Shown in pieces: positions 37,608 to 47,243 of a stretch of DNA of 56,260 bases. This DNA comes from Mycobacterium nebraskense (GTDB lineage: Bacteria > Actinomycetota > Actinomycetes > Mycobacteriales > Mycobacteriaceae). The stretch's first letter is position 1, and each line of letters opens with the position of its first letter. Both the position numbers and the translations under genes were made by a program. Where the stretch lies: NCBI RefSeq assembly GCF_002102255.1, contig NZ_LQPH01000071.1:1-56260 (forward strand). The letters run 5' to 3'. A model generated the notes under the pieces. The model did no database searches and was not told where the DNA came from. It saw only the letters and a list, made by a program, of their open reading frames with translations.

Positions 37608-39926
37608 TCAGTCTTTCGCCGACACCGTGGCGCCGGTCTCCGGCTCGGTCGGGGCATCGACGTACAGCGGGTGTTCGGGCAATTCTTGAACCGTTGAACC
37701 CGTGCGGAAATGCCGCAACGCGGTCCAGGCGATCCAGACAAACGGCAGCACACCGCCGACGATCAGGATGATGTCGCCCGGCATCCGCAGCCATTCGATC
37801 ACCGCATTGCCGGGTCTGGTGATGTAGCCCAGCGAACGAGCCTCGAAGTACCCATCGTTGACCGAGTGATACAGCTGCAGAACGCCCAGCGGCAGCAGGG
37901 TGACGAACACCATCCAGGCGAGACCAATGTTCATACACCAGAACGAAATTCGCGCTAACTTTTCCGGCCATTTGTCGGCCGGAATCACGTAGCGAAAAGC
38001 AAACATCGCCAGGCCGACGGCGAGCATGCCATAGACGCCCATCATCGCGCCGTGTGCATGGTTGGCGGTCAGTGCGGTGCCGATCTGGTAGTAGGACACG
38101 ATCGGCAGGTTGATCAGGAATCCGAAGATGCCTGCGCCCAGGAAGTTCCAGAATCCGACGGCGACCAGGAACATCACCGCCCAGCGGTGCGGGAAGGGCT
38201 GGGAGTCGCCCGACTGCTGCCGCGAACCCAGCTGCAGGAACGCCCACGCCTCGACGGTGAGGAAGGTCAACGGAATGACTTCGGCCGCCGAGAAGAACGC
38301 GCCCAGCGCCATGTGTTCCACCGGGGTGCCCGAGAAGTACAGGTGGTGCATGGTGCCGATGACGCCACCCGCCGAGTACAGGATGACGTCAAGGAAGATC
38401 ACGCCCAGCGCGATCCGTTCGCGCACCACGCCCAGCAACACGAACATGTACGCCACCATCACCGTGGTGAACAGCTCGAGGAAGTCCTCGACCCACAGGT
38501 GCACTACCCAGAACCGCCAGAATTCGGCGACGGTGTAATGCGTTCCGCTGCTGGCCAATAGCCCGACGGTGTAGAACGCGGGGATCGCCAGTCCGGAAAA
38601 GAAGAACAACCACGGCATGTTCATCTTCGATTCGCCTTTGAGCCGGGCACGCATGCCCCGGTAGATGATCGCGATCCACAGGAACATGCCGATGATCAGC
38701 AGGATCTGGAACAGCCGCGGCAGGTCGAGATACTCCCACTGCTGGGACAGCAGCCCGTGCGGGATCACTCCGTAGATGGAGAGTGCCTCGCAAATCAGCG
38801 AGCCGAACACCACCACCGCAACCGCGCCCAGCAACACGTAGGCCAGCAGGCCCTGACGGCGCGGCTCGCGGCGGGAGATGAACGGCACCAGGAAGATGCC
38901 ACCGGCCAGAAAAGCTGCCGCGGTCCAGAACAGCGCCAGTTGCACATGCCAGGTGCGCGCCAGGTTGTACGGCAGCACCCGGGCCAGATCCAGCCCGAAG
39001 AAGTTCGACAAGTCGGCCCGGTAATGCTCGGCCGCGGCGCCCAGCAGCGTCTGCGCCAGGAACAGCACCGACACGATCGCGAAGAACCAGATCGTGGCCC
39101 GCTGTGCCGGCGTCAGGCTTACCTCGCCCGGTTGGCGGAACGACAGCGTGGAGCCCTCGGCGCCGTGCCAGCCGACCTTCTGGCTCCATCGCCCGTAGAC
39201 CGCGAACATGATGCCGATACCGCCGAGCAACGCGATCAGCGACAGCGCCGACCACACGATCACCGGAGCGGTCGGGCCGTTGTCGACCCGCGGCTCGGCC
39301 GGCCAGTTGTTGGTGTAGCTGTACTTGTGGCCGGGGCGTTCTGCCGCGCCTGCCCAGGCCGTCCACGCGAAGAACGCCGTCAAGTCGTGGATCTGCGCCT
39401 TGTCGGTGATCATCCGGGGCAGCAGCCCATATTTGGTCGAGTTCTCACCGAAGTAGGCCGCGTAATGGCCTTGGATGTGGTCGAATGCCGCGGCCTGCCG
39501 GTCGGTGAACACCAGCGTCTTGGTGGCGGCGTTGTACCGGTTGGCCCGGAACTCGGTGACCACCCGATCGCGCGGATCGGTCACGCCCTGGGTCCGCAGT
39601 TGATTGGCAACGTCGTCGGTCGCCATCCGCAGGTATTCGGCGGTGTAGTCAGGTCCCAGGTATGCGCCATGCCCCAGCACCGAGCCGTATTCCATGAGGC
39701 CCCGAGCCTGGTAGAGCTCCTGCCCCCGGGTGATGTCGTCGCCGGTGAACAGCAGCTGGCCCGATTCGTTGACGACTTTGTCCGGCATCGGCATCGATGC
39801 CGAGTACGTGCGATAGGCCAGGATTCCCATGACCAGGAAGCCGAAGATCATCACCAGGGCGACGCCTTGGATCCAGCCTTTGCCTACCAGGGGCTGCGAG
39901 GATTGAGCGGTCTGTTGAGCGGCCAT
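37608..39926 (-). CDS. norZ: quinol-dependent nitric oxide reductase (qNOR)
   Basis: 772 residues from ATG 39926, with GGGAG 8 bases upstream; the open frame to 40049 is not used. An N-terminal helix and a periplasmic domain (GQLLFTGDDITRGQELYQ) replace the cytochrome-c subunit of cNOR, with no CxxCH motif, so electrons come from quinol. The NorB core carries haem and iron ligands: TWHVQLALFWTAAAF, VVHLWVEDFLELFTT, GTMHHLYFSG, ANHAHGAMMGVYG. It reduces 2 NO to N2O at the membrane. First gene of a three-gene operon, with DosR-like boxes upstream. Confidence 0.95.
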   Translation of the reverse strand: MAAQQTAQSSQPLVGKGWIQGVALVMIFGFLVMGILAYRTYSASMPMPDKVVNESGQLLFTGDDITRGQELYQARGLMEYGSVLGHGAYLGPDYTAEYLRMATDDVANQLRTQGVTDPRDRVVTEFRANRYNAATKTLVFTDRQAAAFDHIQGHYAAYFGENSTKYGLLPRMITDKAQIHDLTAFFAWTAWAGAAERPGHKYSYTNNWPAEPRVDNGPTAPVIVWSALSLIALLGGIGIMFAVYGRWSQKVGWHGAEGSTLSFRQPGEVSLTPAQRATIWFFAIVSVLFLAQTLLGAAAEHYRADLSNFFGLDLARVLPYNLARTWHVQLALFWTAAAFLAGGIFLVPFISRREPRRQGLLAYVLLGAVAVVVFGSLICEALSIYGVIPHGLLSQQWEYLDLPRLFQILLIIGMFLWIAIIYRGMRARLKGESKMNMPWLFFFSGLAIPAFYTVGLLASSGTHYTVAEFWRFWVVHLWVEDFLELFTTVMVAYMFVLLGVVRERIALGVIFLDVILYSAGGVIGTMHHLYFSGTPVEHMALGAFFSAAEVIPLTFLTVEAWAFLQLGSRQQSGDSQPFPHRWAVMFLVAVGFWNFLGAGIFGFLINLPIVSYYQIGTALTANHAHGAMMGVYGMLAVGLAMFAFRYVIPADKWPEKLARISFWCMNIGLAWMVFVTLLPLGVLQLYHSVNDGYFEARSLGYITRPGNAVIEWLRMPGDIILIVGGVLPFVWIAWTALRHFRTGSTVQELPEHPLYVDAPTEPETGATVSAKD

Positions 39927-40039
39927 TGGCGAGTCTCCCGTCTGATGATGGGTGGTGGTGCCCGCTGTCCATCTGCGCAAACAGCTTGTATTCGGTTGTC
40001 GTCCTGGTCGAGACGCCAATTTTTGCCGTCGTCGGTCCC

Positions 40040-40079
40040 TAGGGGCCAATGGCCCCTATATCGGGACCAATGCCCCTGG
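40040..40079. promoter_or_regulatory. tandem DosR-like boxes between norZ and the usp gene
   Basis: Two dyads about 20 bases apart, centre to centre. Box 1, TAGGGGCC-AAT-GGCCCCTA (40040-40058), is perfectly symmetric. Box 2, GGGACC-AAT-GCCCC (40063-40076), matches the GGGAC-N-GNCCC core of the DosR consensus. Each matches about 13 of 20 consensus positions as I recall it. They lie in the 233-base divergent gap and could serve both genes. Nothing else is recognised in this gap. Confidence 0.7.
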
Positions 40080-40159
40080 GGCAATGCCATTCCCGGCCAT
40101 AACGTCATGGCTGAGCGACGTGAAAGTTGGGCGTCTACAGCTCAGCAGAGGAGACGGCG

Positions 40160-40957
40160 ATGAGCAATAGCCATCCAGCTCCGGCAGTCGTCGTGGGGGT
40201 GGACGGGTCGAGGGCGGCGGAGCGGGCGGCGCTGTGGGCGATCGATGAGGCGGCCAGCCGGGACATCCCGATGCGATTGGTGTACGTCATCGATCCGCGG
40301 GACGCTTCCACCGCGCATGCCTGCGAGGCGCGCCTCGCCGCGGCACGGACGGCGCTGTCCGACGCTCATCGGTCCGTGGACGCCACCGGCGCTCCCGTCA
40401 AAATCGAAACCGACATTCTCTGCGGAAGGCCGCTCGCCAAGTTGATGGAGGAGTCGAGATCGGCGGCCATGATGTGTGTCGGTTCGATCGGACTCAACCA
40501 TGCCCGTCACGGCGGGACCTCCGTCGCAACCTCCTTGGCCCGCTCGGCGCGGTGCCCGGTTGCCGTGATCCATCAGCCGGCCAGACGGTCAGCAGTCCCG
40601 AAGATCAGCAACGTCCTGGCCGAAGTCGACAATGGCATGGTGCTGCGGCACGCGTTCGAGGAGGCGAGGCTGCGCGGAGCCACGTTGCGCGCACTCTGGG
40701 TATGCCAGGGTGAGGACGCCGACGATGCCGGCGACGGAATGCGCTCGGCGCAAGCGCAATTGAGTCGACGCCTCGCGCGGTGGACGCGGCTGTACCCCGA
40801 TGTGCGGGCGGAGTCCGCGATCGTGCGCGGCAGTGTGGAGCATTACCTTCGCGCCAGCCCCGAAGCAGGGCAGTTGCTGGTCACCGATTGTCATACCGCT
40901 GAGCAGGTTTGCAGCGCAGGGCATTCCGTGCTGGCGATACGGTGCAGCAACCTGTGA
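40160..40957 (+). CDS. tandem universal stress protein (UspA family)
   Basis: 265 residues from ATG 40160 with GAGGAGA upstream; an in-frame TTG at 40127 is less likely. Domain 1 has VVVGVDGSRAAERAALWA and the ATP-site MCVGSIGLNHARHGGTSVATSLA. Domain 2 (from residue about 145) is degenerate, ending SAGHSVLAIRC without the glycine-rich ATP motif. Many mycobacterial tandem USPs belong to the DosR dormancy regulon, in keeping with the boxes upstream. Divergent from norZ. Confidence 0.9.
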   Translation: MSNSHPAPAVVVGVDGSRAAERAALWAIDEAASRDIPMRLVYVIDPRDASTAHACEARLAAARTALSDAHRSVDATGAPVKIETDILCGRPLAKLMEESRSAAMMCVGSIGLNHARHGGTSVATSLARSARCPVAVIHQPARRSAVPKISNVLAEVDNGMVLRHAFEEARLRGATLRALWVCQGEDADDAGDGMRSAQAQLSRRLARWTRLYPDVRAESAIVRGSVEHYLRASPEAGQLLVTDCHTAEQVCSAGHSVLAIRCSNL

Positions 40958-40998
40958 CAGCGGGAACGAGTGTGTGGCTCGCGACCGTCGGACCGTGA

Positions 40999-42366
40999 TC
41001 AGCCGTGGCTGATCCGCAACAGCTCGGTCAGGTTGGGCAGCTTGACGCGCGGGCGCCCGTGCGGCTCACCGGCGGCACGCTCGTGGCGGTCGATGATCTC
41101 CCAGTGCGCGGAGGTGACCAGCTTGGGCTGGCGTGAGGCGAGCCAGTCGCCCAACTTGTCGGCGTGGTCGTTGGGGAACCCCGCCAGATCGCCTTCCTTC
41201 GCGCGGCCCAGATCGGCGAGCAGGGTATCGACGGTGTCCTGAGAGTCCTTTTTATTGGTACCGATGACACCGGTCGGCCCGCGCTTGATCCAGCCGACGA
41301 CGTATTCGTTGCGGCGCCCCTCAACCCGGCCTGCGGTGTTGGGGATCGTCGCACTCTTCTCGTCGAACGGCAGCCCGGGGGTCGGCACACCGCGGTAGCC
41401 GACCGACCGCACGACCAGCTGAACCGGCAGCTCCTCGCGCTCGCCGGTGTCCTTGGCAGAAACCCGCCCGTTCTCGTCGGTGACCAGTTCGTTGCGGCCC
41501 AGCACGATGCGCTCCACCCTGTCCTCGCCCTTGATCTCGATGGGGGAGGTCATGAATCGCAGCACGATCCGACGGTGGCCGGGGCGCGCGTCGCGCTTTG
41601 CGTAGTCCCGCAGCACGTTGATGTTCTGCTTGGCCGTTTTGCCGGCCGCGGCCGCGTCTTCGTCGGTGACGCCCTCCAGCTGGGCGGGGTCGACGATCAC
41701 GTCGACCCCTTCGAGGTCTCCCAGCTCACGCAGCTCGAGCGTGGTGAAGGCGGTCTGCAGGGGGCCGCGCCGGCCGAGGACCACCACCTCCTCGACGCCG
41801 CATGGCCGCAGCGAATCGAGCGCGTGATCGGCGATGTCGGTGACCCCCAGCACTTCGGGATCGGTGACCAGGATGCGTGCCACGTCGAGCGCCACGTTGC
41901 CGTTGCCGACCACCACGGCGCGGGCGCCGGAGAGGTCGGGGGTGGCCTCCTCGAAATTGGGATGCGCGTTGTACCAACCGACGAAGTCGACGGCGGCGAC
42001 ACTGCCCGGCAGGTCCTCACCGGGAATGTTGAGCGCGCGGTCGGACTGGGCCCCGACGGCATAGACGACGGCGTCGTAGCGTTCGGCCAGCTCGCTGGCC
42101 TGCACGTGTTCACCGACCACCACGTTGCCGAAGAATCGGAAGCGGGGATCTTCGGCGGTCTTTTCGAACTGCTTGCTGATCGACTTGATCTTCGGGTGGT
42201 CGGGCGCGACGCCGGAGCGCACCAGCCCCCACGGGGTGGGCAGCATTTCCAGCATGTCGACGGCCACTTCGATGTCCTCGGACGCATCGGCCGCCTTGAG
42301 CAGCGATGACGCGGCGAAGAACCCCGATGGTCCGGAGCCGACGATTGCAACGTGGTATGGGCGCAT
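40999..42366 (-). CDS. fprA: NADPH-ferredoxin reductase FprA
   Basis: 455 residues from ATG 42366; the frame continues to 42432 but the FAD motif places the start here. FAD site at about residues 6-20 (VAIVGSGPSGFFAASSL), the adrenodoxin-reductase block EMLPTPWGLVRSGVAPDHP, and NADP site VVVGNGNVALDVARIL. The C-terminal GWIKRGPTGVIGTNKKDS is diagnostic of FprA. It passes electrons from NADPH to ferredoxins for cytochromes P450. Convergent with the usp gene, divergent from prfB. Confidence 0.95.
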   Translation of the reverse strand: MRPYHVAIVGSGPSGFFAASSLLKAADASEDIEVAVDMLEMLPTPWGLVRSGVAPDHPKIKSISKQFEKTAEDPRFRFFGNVVVGEHVQASELAERYDAVVYAVGAQSDRALNIPGEDLPGSVAAVDFVGWYNAHPNFEEATPDLSGARAVVVGNGNVALDVARILVTDPEVLGVTDIADHALDSLRPCGVEEVVVLGRRGPLQTAFTTLELRELGDLEGVDVIVDPAQLEGVTDEDAAAAGKTAKQNINVLRDYAKRDARPGHRRIVLRFMTSPIEIKGEDRVERIVLGRNELVTDENGRVSAKDTGEREELPVQLVVRSVGYRGVPTPGLPFDEKSATIPNTAGRVEGRRNEYVVGWIKRGPTGVIGTNKKDSQDTVDTLLADLGRAKEGDLAGFPNDHADKLGDWLASRQPKLVTSAHWEIIDRHERAAGEPHGRPRVKLPNLTELLRISHG

Positions 42367-42476
42367 TCTCGACCTTCTATTCGTGCCCGGTGAGCGCGCG
42401 GGGGCTGTAGGCGCGCAGGGCGGGGTGCACATGACCCGTGACTCGATGCTAAACGCATGACCGCTGGTCGTGGCCT

Positions 42477-42502
42477 GAGCACTCGCCGGGGACGGAGTGC
42501 TC
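42477..42502. promoter_or_regulatory. inverted repeat upstream of prfB
   Basis: Perfect 8-base arms GAGCACTC and GAGTGCTC separated by 10 bases, ending 25 bases before the prfB GTG. It could be an operator or a hairpin in the prfB leader. No U-tract follows. Confidence 0.5.
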
Positions 42503-42527
42503 GGGGGGCCCGGTAACGTTGTTCGCT

Positions 42528-43649
42528 GTGGACCCCGACCGTCAAGCCGACATCGCCGCCCTTGACTCCACCCTGACCACGGTGGAGCGGGTGCTCGATG
42601 TGGGCGGTCTGCGCAGCCGCATCGAGAAGCTCGAACATGAGGCGTCCGATCCCCAATTGTGGGATGACCAGGCCCGCGCGCAGCGGGTGACCAGTGAGTT
42701 GTCTCACGCTCAGGGGGAGTTGCGACGGATCGAGGAGTTGCGGGGGCGCCTCGACGACTTGCCGGTGCTCTACGAGCTGGCGGCCGAGGAAACCGAGGGT
42801 GCGGCCAGCAAAATAGAAGCGCTCGCCGAGGCGGACGCCGAGCTGAAGGCGCTGCGCGCCGACATAGAAGCCACCGAGGTGCGCACCTTGCTCTCGGGTG
42901 AATACGACGATCGCGAGGCGCTGGTCACCATCCGGTCCGGCGCCGGCGGGGTCGACGCCGCCGACTGGGCCGAGATGCTGATGCGGATGTATATGCGGTG
43001 GGCCGAGCAGCACAAGTATCCCGTCGAAGTGTTCGACACCTCCTATGCGGAGGAAGCGGGCATCAAGAGCGCGACGTTCGCGGTGCACGCTCCGTTCGCC
43101 TACGGCACGTTGTCCGTCGAGCAGGGCACCCATCGGCTGGTGCGGATCAGCCCGTTTGACAACCAAAGCCGACGCCAGACGTCGTTCGCCGAAGTCGAGG
43201 TCCTTCCGGTGGTGGACACCACCGATCACATCGACATTCCGGAAGGCGATGTGCGCGTTGACGTTTACCGCTCCAGCGGCCCCGGCGGCCAATCGGTGAA
43301 CACCACTGACTCGGCGGTTCGTTTAACCCACATCCCAACGGGTATCGTCGTGACTTGCCAGAACGAAAAATCGCAACTGCAGAACAAGGTTTCGGCGATG
43401 CGTGTGCTCCAAGCAAAATTGTTGGAGCGCAAGCGTTCCGAAGAACGCGCGGAGCTGGACGCGTTGAAAGGCGAAGGCGGCAGTTCGTGGGGCAACCAGA
43501 TGCGCTCCTATGTACTGCACCCGTATCAGATGGTGAAGGATCTGCGGACCGAGTACGAGGTCGGTAATCCGGCGGCCGTCCTGGACGGAGACATCGACGG
43601 GTTCCTGGAAGCGGGAATCCGGTGGCGCAACCGAAAAGATGACGACTAA
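42528..43649 (+). CDS. prfB: peptide chain release factor 2
   Basis: 373 residues from GTG 42528 ([15 protein letters not shown]); an in-frame TTG at 42519 is possible. Class I release factor reading UGA/UAA: the stop-codon tripeptide SPF in [15 protein letters not shown] and the catalytic GGQ in [16 protein letters not shown]. Unlike E. coli prfB there is no programmed +1 frameshift; the gene is one continuous frame. It overlaps the MscS-like gene by 11 bases, beginning a + strand unit that runs to smpB. Confidence 0.97.
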   Translation: MDPDRQADIAALDSTLTTVERVLDVGGLRSRIEKLEHEASDPQLWDDQARAQRVTSELSHAQGELRRIEELRGRLDDLPVLYELAAEETEGAASKIEALAEADAELKALRADIEATEVRTLLSGEYDDREALVTIRSGAGGVDAADWAEMLMRMYMRWAEQHKYPVEVFDTSYAEEAGIKSATFAVHAPFAYGTLSVEQGTHRLVRISPFDNQSRRQTSFAEVEVLPVVDTTDHIDIPEGDVRVDVYRSSGPGGQSVNTTDSAVRLTHIPTGIVVTCQNEKSQLQNKVSAMRVLQAKLLERKRSEERAELDALKGEGGSSWGNQMRSYVLHPYQMVKDLRTEYEVGNPAAVLDGDIDGFLEAGIRWRNRKDDD

Positions 43650-44634
43650 CACAACTCTTCTCGCCTCGACCGCCTTGACAAAGGCGCTGGGCTGGCACGA
43701 CTTTTGGCGCGGTGACGTCGGGCAATGGATCATCACCCGCGGTCTGCGGATCGTCATGGTGCTGATCGCGGCGGTGCTGGCGGCCCGGTTCGTCAACTGG
43801 GTGGCGCAGCACGTGACCCGTCAGCTCAACGTGGGCTTCGCCGAAAGCGACGCGCTGGTGCGCTCGGAAGCGTCCAAGCACCGCCAGGCCGTGGCGTCGG
43901 TGATCTCCTGGGTGTCGGTGGTCATCATCGGCATCTGGGTCATGATGCAGATCGCCAGCGTGCTGCAGTTTTCGGTGGGGGGACTGGTCGCGCCGGCCAC
44001 CGTGGTCGGCGCTGCGCTGGGTTTCGGCGCGCAGCAGTTGGTGAGAGACCTGCTGTCCGGCTTCTTCATCCTGGTGGAGAGGCAGTACGGTTTCGGGGAT
44101 CTGGTCACCCTGACCGTCGTTTCCGCGACGGAAGCCAGCGGCACGGTCGAGAACGTGACGTTGCGGGTGACCCGACTGCGCTCGCCGGATGGCGAGGTGT
44201 TGACGATTCCCAATGGGCAGATCGTCAAGGTGGTCAACCTGTCCAAGGATTGGGCGCGCGCGGTGGTGGACATCCCGGTGTCCACGAACGCCGACCTGAA
44301 CAGGGTCAACGAGGTCTTGCACCAGGAATGCGACCGCGCAATGGACAACCCGGTGCTGGGACCATTGCTGTTGGATGCGCCCACCGTGATGGGTGTGGAG
44401 AGCATCGAGGTCGACACCGTCACCCTGCGTCTGGTGGCGCGGACCCTGCCCGGCAAGCAATTCGAGGTCGGCCGGCAGTTGCGTGTCATGGTCATTCGTG
44501 CGCTGGCCCGCGTCGGCATCGTGACCGCGGCGGACGCGACGGTGGGCCTGGTGGAAGACCCGGCCGTCCCGGCCGCCGAGGCCACCGAAGACCGAATCGA
44601 CGATGACGTGCAAGGTGCGGTGCAGAAGCGTTGA
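43639..44634 (+). CDS. small-conductance mechanosensitive channel (MscS family)
   Basis: 331 residues. Three N-terminal helices, with the pore-lining helix and MscS signature at about 125-165 ([35 protein letters not shown]). A beta domain follows with [17 protein letters not shown]. The C-terminal tail is acidic. The family releases solutes on hypo-osmotic shock. Corresponds to the membrane gene Rv3104c beside prfB in M. tuberculosis, from memory. Stop overlaps the next TTG start. Confidence 0.88.
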   Translation: MTTNTTLLASTALTKALGWHDFWRGDVGQWIITRGLRIVMVLIAAVLAARFVNWVAQHVTRQLNVGFAESDALVRSEASKHRQAVASVISWVSVVIIGIWVMMQIASVLQFSVGGLVAPATVVGAALGFGAQQLVRDLLSGFFILVERQYGFGDLVTLTVVSATEASGTVENVTLRVTRLRSPDGEVLTIPNGQIVKVVNLSKDWARAVVDIPVSTNADLNRVNEVLHQECDRAMDNPVLGPLLLDAPTVMGVESIEVDTVTLRLVARTLPGKQFEVGRQLRVMVIRALARVGIVTAADATVGLVEDPAVPAAEATEDRIDDDVQGAVQKR

Positions 44635-45104
44635 AGTTCACCCTGAGCATCCTCGAGAGGCGCAGCGAAGACTCGGATGCGGAACGCCGCTGGCCGCACT
44701 ACATCTTCGGCGGCCGAGTCCGCACGTCGACCTTCGTGTTGATCATCGCCTTTTTCGCCGTGTGGTGGGTCTACGACACCTACCGCCCGGAACCGGCGCC
44801 CAAGCCACCGACGCAGCAAGTGGTGCCGCCGGGTTTCGTGCCCGACCCGAACTACACCTGGGTGCCGCGCAGTCGCGTGCAGCAGCCGCCGGCCACCGAC
44901 ACGTATACGCCGACCCCCACGAGCACGCCGCCGCCACCACCGGTGACGACGACCACGACAACGCCGCCGGTGCAGCTGCCGCAGCTGCCATGCCTGCTGC
45001 CGGCGCCGTTCTGCCCACCCAGCACGAGCCCGCCCACACCGCCGCCTCAGCTACCGCAGCCGGGGCCCGGTCCGGCGCCTGGTTCACCGCCGCCAGCCAG
45101 TTGA
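44631..45104 (+). CDS. proline-rich single-pass membrane protein
   Basis: 157 residues from TTG 44631 (TTGA overlap with the channel gene). A short basic N-terminus, one helix at about 32-47 ([17 protein letters not shown]), then an extracellular-type tail of more than 100 residues rich in Pro and Thr ([23 protein letters not shown]). Rv3103c holds this place in M. tuberculosis. Probably spans the cell wall; its role next to ftsE/ftsX may be linked to the envelope, by position only. Confidence 0.8.
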   Translation: MKFTLSILERRSEDSDAERRWPHYIFGGRVRTSTFVLIIAFFAVWWVYDTYRPEPAPKPPTQQVVPPGFVPDPNYTWVPRSRVQQPPATDTYTPTPTSTPPPPPVTTTTTTPPVQLPQLPCLLPAPFCPPSTSPPTPPPQLPQPGPGPAPGSPPPAS

Positions 45105-45147
45105 CTTGGCTTGCCAGCGAAATTCACGGCTACACTGGCGTGCCGTG

Positions 45148-45837
45148 ATGATCACCCTGGACCATGTCAGCAAGAAGTACAAAGCGTCGGCCCGTCCGGC
45201 GTTGGAGGACGTCAACGTCAAGATCGACAAGGGTGAATTCGTCTTCCTGATCGGCCCGTCGGGCTCCGGCAAGTCGACGTTCATGCGGCTGCTGCTCGGC
45301 GAGGAGAACCCGACCACCGGTGACATCCGGGTGTCGAAGTTCCACGTCAACAAGCTGCGCGGGCGTCACATACCGAAGCTGCGTCAGGTGATCGGGACCG
45401 TCTTCCAGGACTTCCGCCTATTGCAGCAAAAGACGGTGTACGAGAACGTCGCGTTCGCGCTGGAAGTGATCGGCAAACGGACCGACGCGATCAACCGGGT
45501 GGTGCCCGAGGTGCTGGAAACCGTCGGCCTGTCCGGCAAAGCCAACCGGCTGCCCCACGAGTTGTCCGGCGGCGAGCAGCAACGCGTGGCGATCGCGCGC
45601 GCGTACGTCAACCGGCCCCTGGTTCTGCTGGCCGACGAGCCGACTGGCAATCTCGACCCAGACACCAGTAAGGACATCATGGATTTGTTGGAGCGGATCA
45701 ACCGCACTGGGACGACGGTGCTGATGGCCACGCACGACCACCACATCGTCGACTCGATGCGTCAGCGCGTCGTGGAGTTGTCTCTGGGGCGGCTGGTTCG
45801 CGACGAACAGCGCGGCGTCTATGGGATGGACCGCTAA
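45148..45837 (+). CDS. ftsE: cell-division ABC ATPase FtsE
   Basis: 229 residues from ATG 45148; a GTG lies one codon before it. ABC ATPase with Walker [10 protein letters not shown] at about 37-45, Q-loop VFQDFRLL, signature [14 protein letters not shown], Walker [14 protein letters not shown] and H-loop ATHDHHIV. FtsEX controls peptidoglycan hydrolases such as RipC at the septum in mycobacteria. It ends one base before the ftsX start. Confidence 0.97.
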   Translation: MITLDHVSKKYKASARPALEDVNVKIDKGEFVFLIGPSGSGKSTFMRLLLGEENPTTGDIRVSKFHVNKLRGRHIPKLRQVIGTVFQDFRLLQQKTVYENVAFALEVIGKRTDAINRVVPEVLETVGLSGKANRLPHELSGGEQQRVAIARAYVNRPLVLLADEPTGNLDPDTSKDIMDLLERINRTGTTVLMATHDHHIVDSMRQRVVELSLGRLVRDEQRGVYGMDR

Positions 45838-46731
45838 GTGCGCTTTGGGTTCCTGTTCAACGAGGTCCTGACCGGTCTTCGGCGCAACGTCACGATGACG
45901 GCCGCGATGATCCTCACCACGGCCATCTCCATCGGCTTGTTCGGTGGCGGTCTGCTGGTGGTCCGGCTGGCCGACAACTCGCGGGAGATCTATCTCGACC
46001 GCGTCGAGACCCAGGTGTTCCTCACCGACGACATCTCCGCCAACGACGCGACGTGCGCGTCCGGTCCGTGTAAAGCGCTGCGGGACAAGATCGATGCGCG
46101 ACAAGACGTCAAATCGGTGCGCTTCGTCAACCGGCAGGACGCCTACAACGACGCGATCAAGAAGTTCCCGGAGTTCAAGGACGTGGCGGGCAAGGAATCG
46201 TTTCCCGCGTCGTTCATCGTCAAATTGAACAACCCCGAACAGCACGCGGAGTTCGATGCCGCGATGCAGGGGCAGCCCGGGGTGCGCAGCATCCTCAATG
46301 AAAAGGAGTTGATCGACCGGCTGTTCGCGGTTCTGGACGGTTTGCGCGACGCCGCGTTCGCCGTCGCCCTGGTGCAGGCCGTGGGGGCGATCTTGCTGAT
46401 TGCCAACATGGTCCAAGTCGCGGCGTACACGCGGCGCACAGAAATCGGGATCATGCGGTCGGTCGGTGCCAGTCGCTGGTATACCCAGCTGCCTTTCTTG
46501 GTGGAGGCGATGCTGGCCGCGGCTATCGGTGTGGCCATCGCGATCGCCGGCTTGGTTTTGGTTCGGGCGTGGTTCCTGGACAACGCGCTGAGTCAGTTCT
46601 ACCAAGCCCATTTGATCGCGAAGGTCGACTATGCCGACATCCTCTACATCTCGCCGTGGTTGTTCCTGCTCGGCGTGTCGATGGCCGGCTTGACCGCCTA
46701 CGCGACGTTGCGCCTCTACATACGGCGATAG
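45838..46731 (+). CDS. ftsX: cell-division membrane protein FtsX
   Basis: 297 residues from GTG 45838, directly after the ftsE stop. First helix at about 25-45 ([19 protein letters not shown]), then an extracellular domain of about 120 residues with a Cys pair ([11 protein letters not shown]), and three C-terminal helices with the FtsX block [19 protein letters not shown]. It transmits ATP hydrolysis by FtsE to cell-wall hydrolases. Confidence 0.96.
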   Translation: MRFGFLFNEVLTGLRRNVTMTAAMILTTAISIGLFGGGLLVVRLADNSREIYLDRVETQVFLTDDISANDATCASGPCKALRDKIDARQDVKSVRFVNRQDAYNDAIKKFPEFKDVAGKESFPASFIVKLNNPEQHAEFDAAMQGQPGVRSILNEKELIDRLFAVLDGLRDAAFAVALVQAVGAILLIANMVQVAAYTRRTEIGIMRSVGASRWYTQLPFLVEAMLAAAIGVAIAIAGLVLVRAWFLDNALSQFYQAHLIAKVDYADILYISPWLFLLGVSMAGLTAYATLRLYIRR

Positions 46732-46733
46732 CT

Positions 46734-47243
46734 ATGGCCAAAGATTCCGGCCGGGCCAAGGGGGCGGGCGGCAAGCGTGGCAGCAAACAGATTGTGGCCA
46801 CCAATCGCAAAGCGCGGCACAACTTTTCGATCCTCGAGGAGTTCGAGGCCGGAGTGGCTTTACAAGGCACAGAGGTGAAGAGCCTGCGCGAGGGCCATGC
46901 ATCCCTGGCCGATGCGTTCGCAACCGTCGACGACGGCGAAGTGTGGTTGCGCAACTTGTACATTCCGGAGTATCAGCACGGTAGCTGGACCAACCATGAG
47001 CCCCGTCGCAATCGAAAGTTGTTGTTACATAGGCAACAAATCGACCGTCTGGTCGGAAAGATACGAGATGGTAACCTCGCCCTCGTGCCGATGTCTCTGT
47101 ATTTCTCCGAAGGAAAGGTCAAGGTCGAGCTCGCTTTAGCGCGCGGCAAGCGAGCGCACGACAAACGTCAGGACATGGCCCGCCGCGATGCCCAGCGCGA
47201 AGTGATCCGTGAATTGGGTCGCCGAGCCAAGGGCATGAACTGA
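46734..47243 (+). CDS. smpB: SsrA-binding protein SmpB
   Basis: 169 residues from ATG 46734, two bases after ftsX. OB-fold tmRNA-binding protein: NRKARHNFSILEEFEAGV, GTEVKSLREGHASLADAF, and the C-terminal tail RRDAQREVIRELGRRAKG. It brings alanyl-tmRNA to stalled ribosomes. The N-terminal Lys/Gly-rich leader (AKDSGRAKGAGGKRGSKQ) is longer than in E. coli. The tmRNA gene lies 1.8 kb downstream. Confidence 0.97.
   Translation: MAKDSGRAKGAGGKRGSKQIVATNRKARHNFSILEEFEAGVALQGTEVKSLREGHASLADAFATVDDGEVWLRNLYIPEYQHGSWTNHEPRRNRKLLLHRQQIDRLVGKIRDGNLALVPMSLYFSEGKVKVELALARGKRAHDKRQDMARRDAQREVIRELGRRAKGMN

Noticed and set aside
42519..42640. Programmed frameshift in prfB
   Set aside because: The frame is continuous from GTG 42528 without an internal UGA, so no RF2-type frameshift is present.
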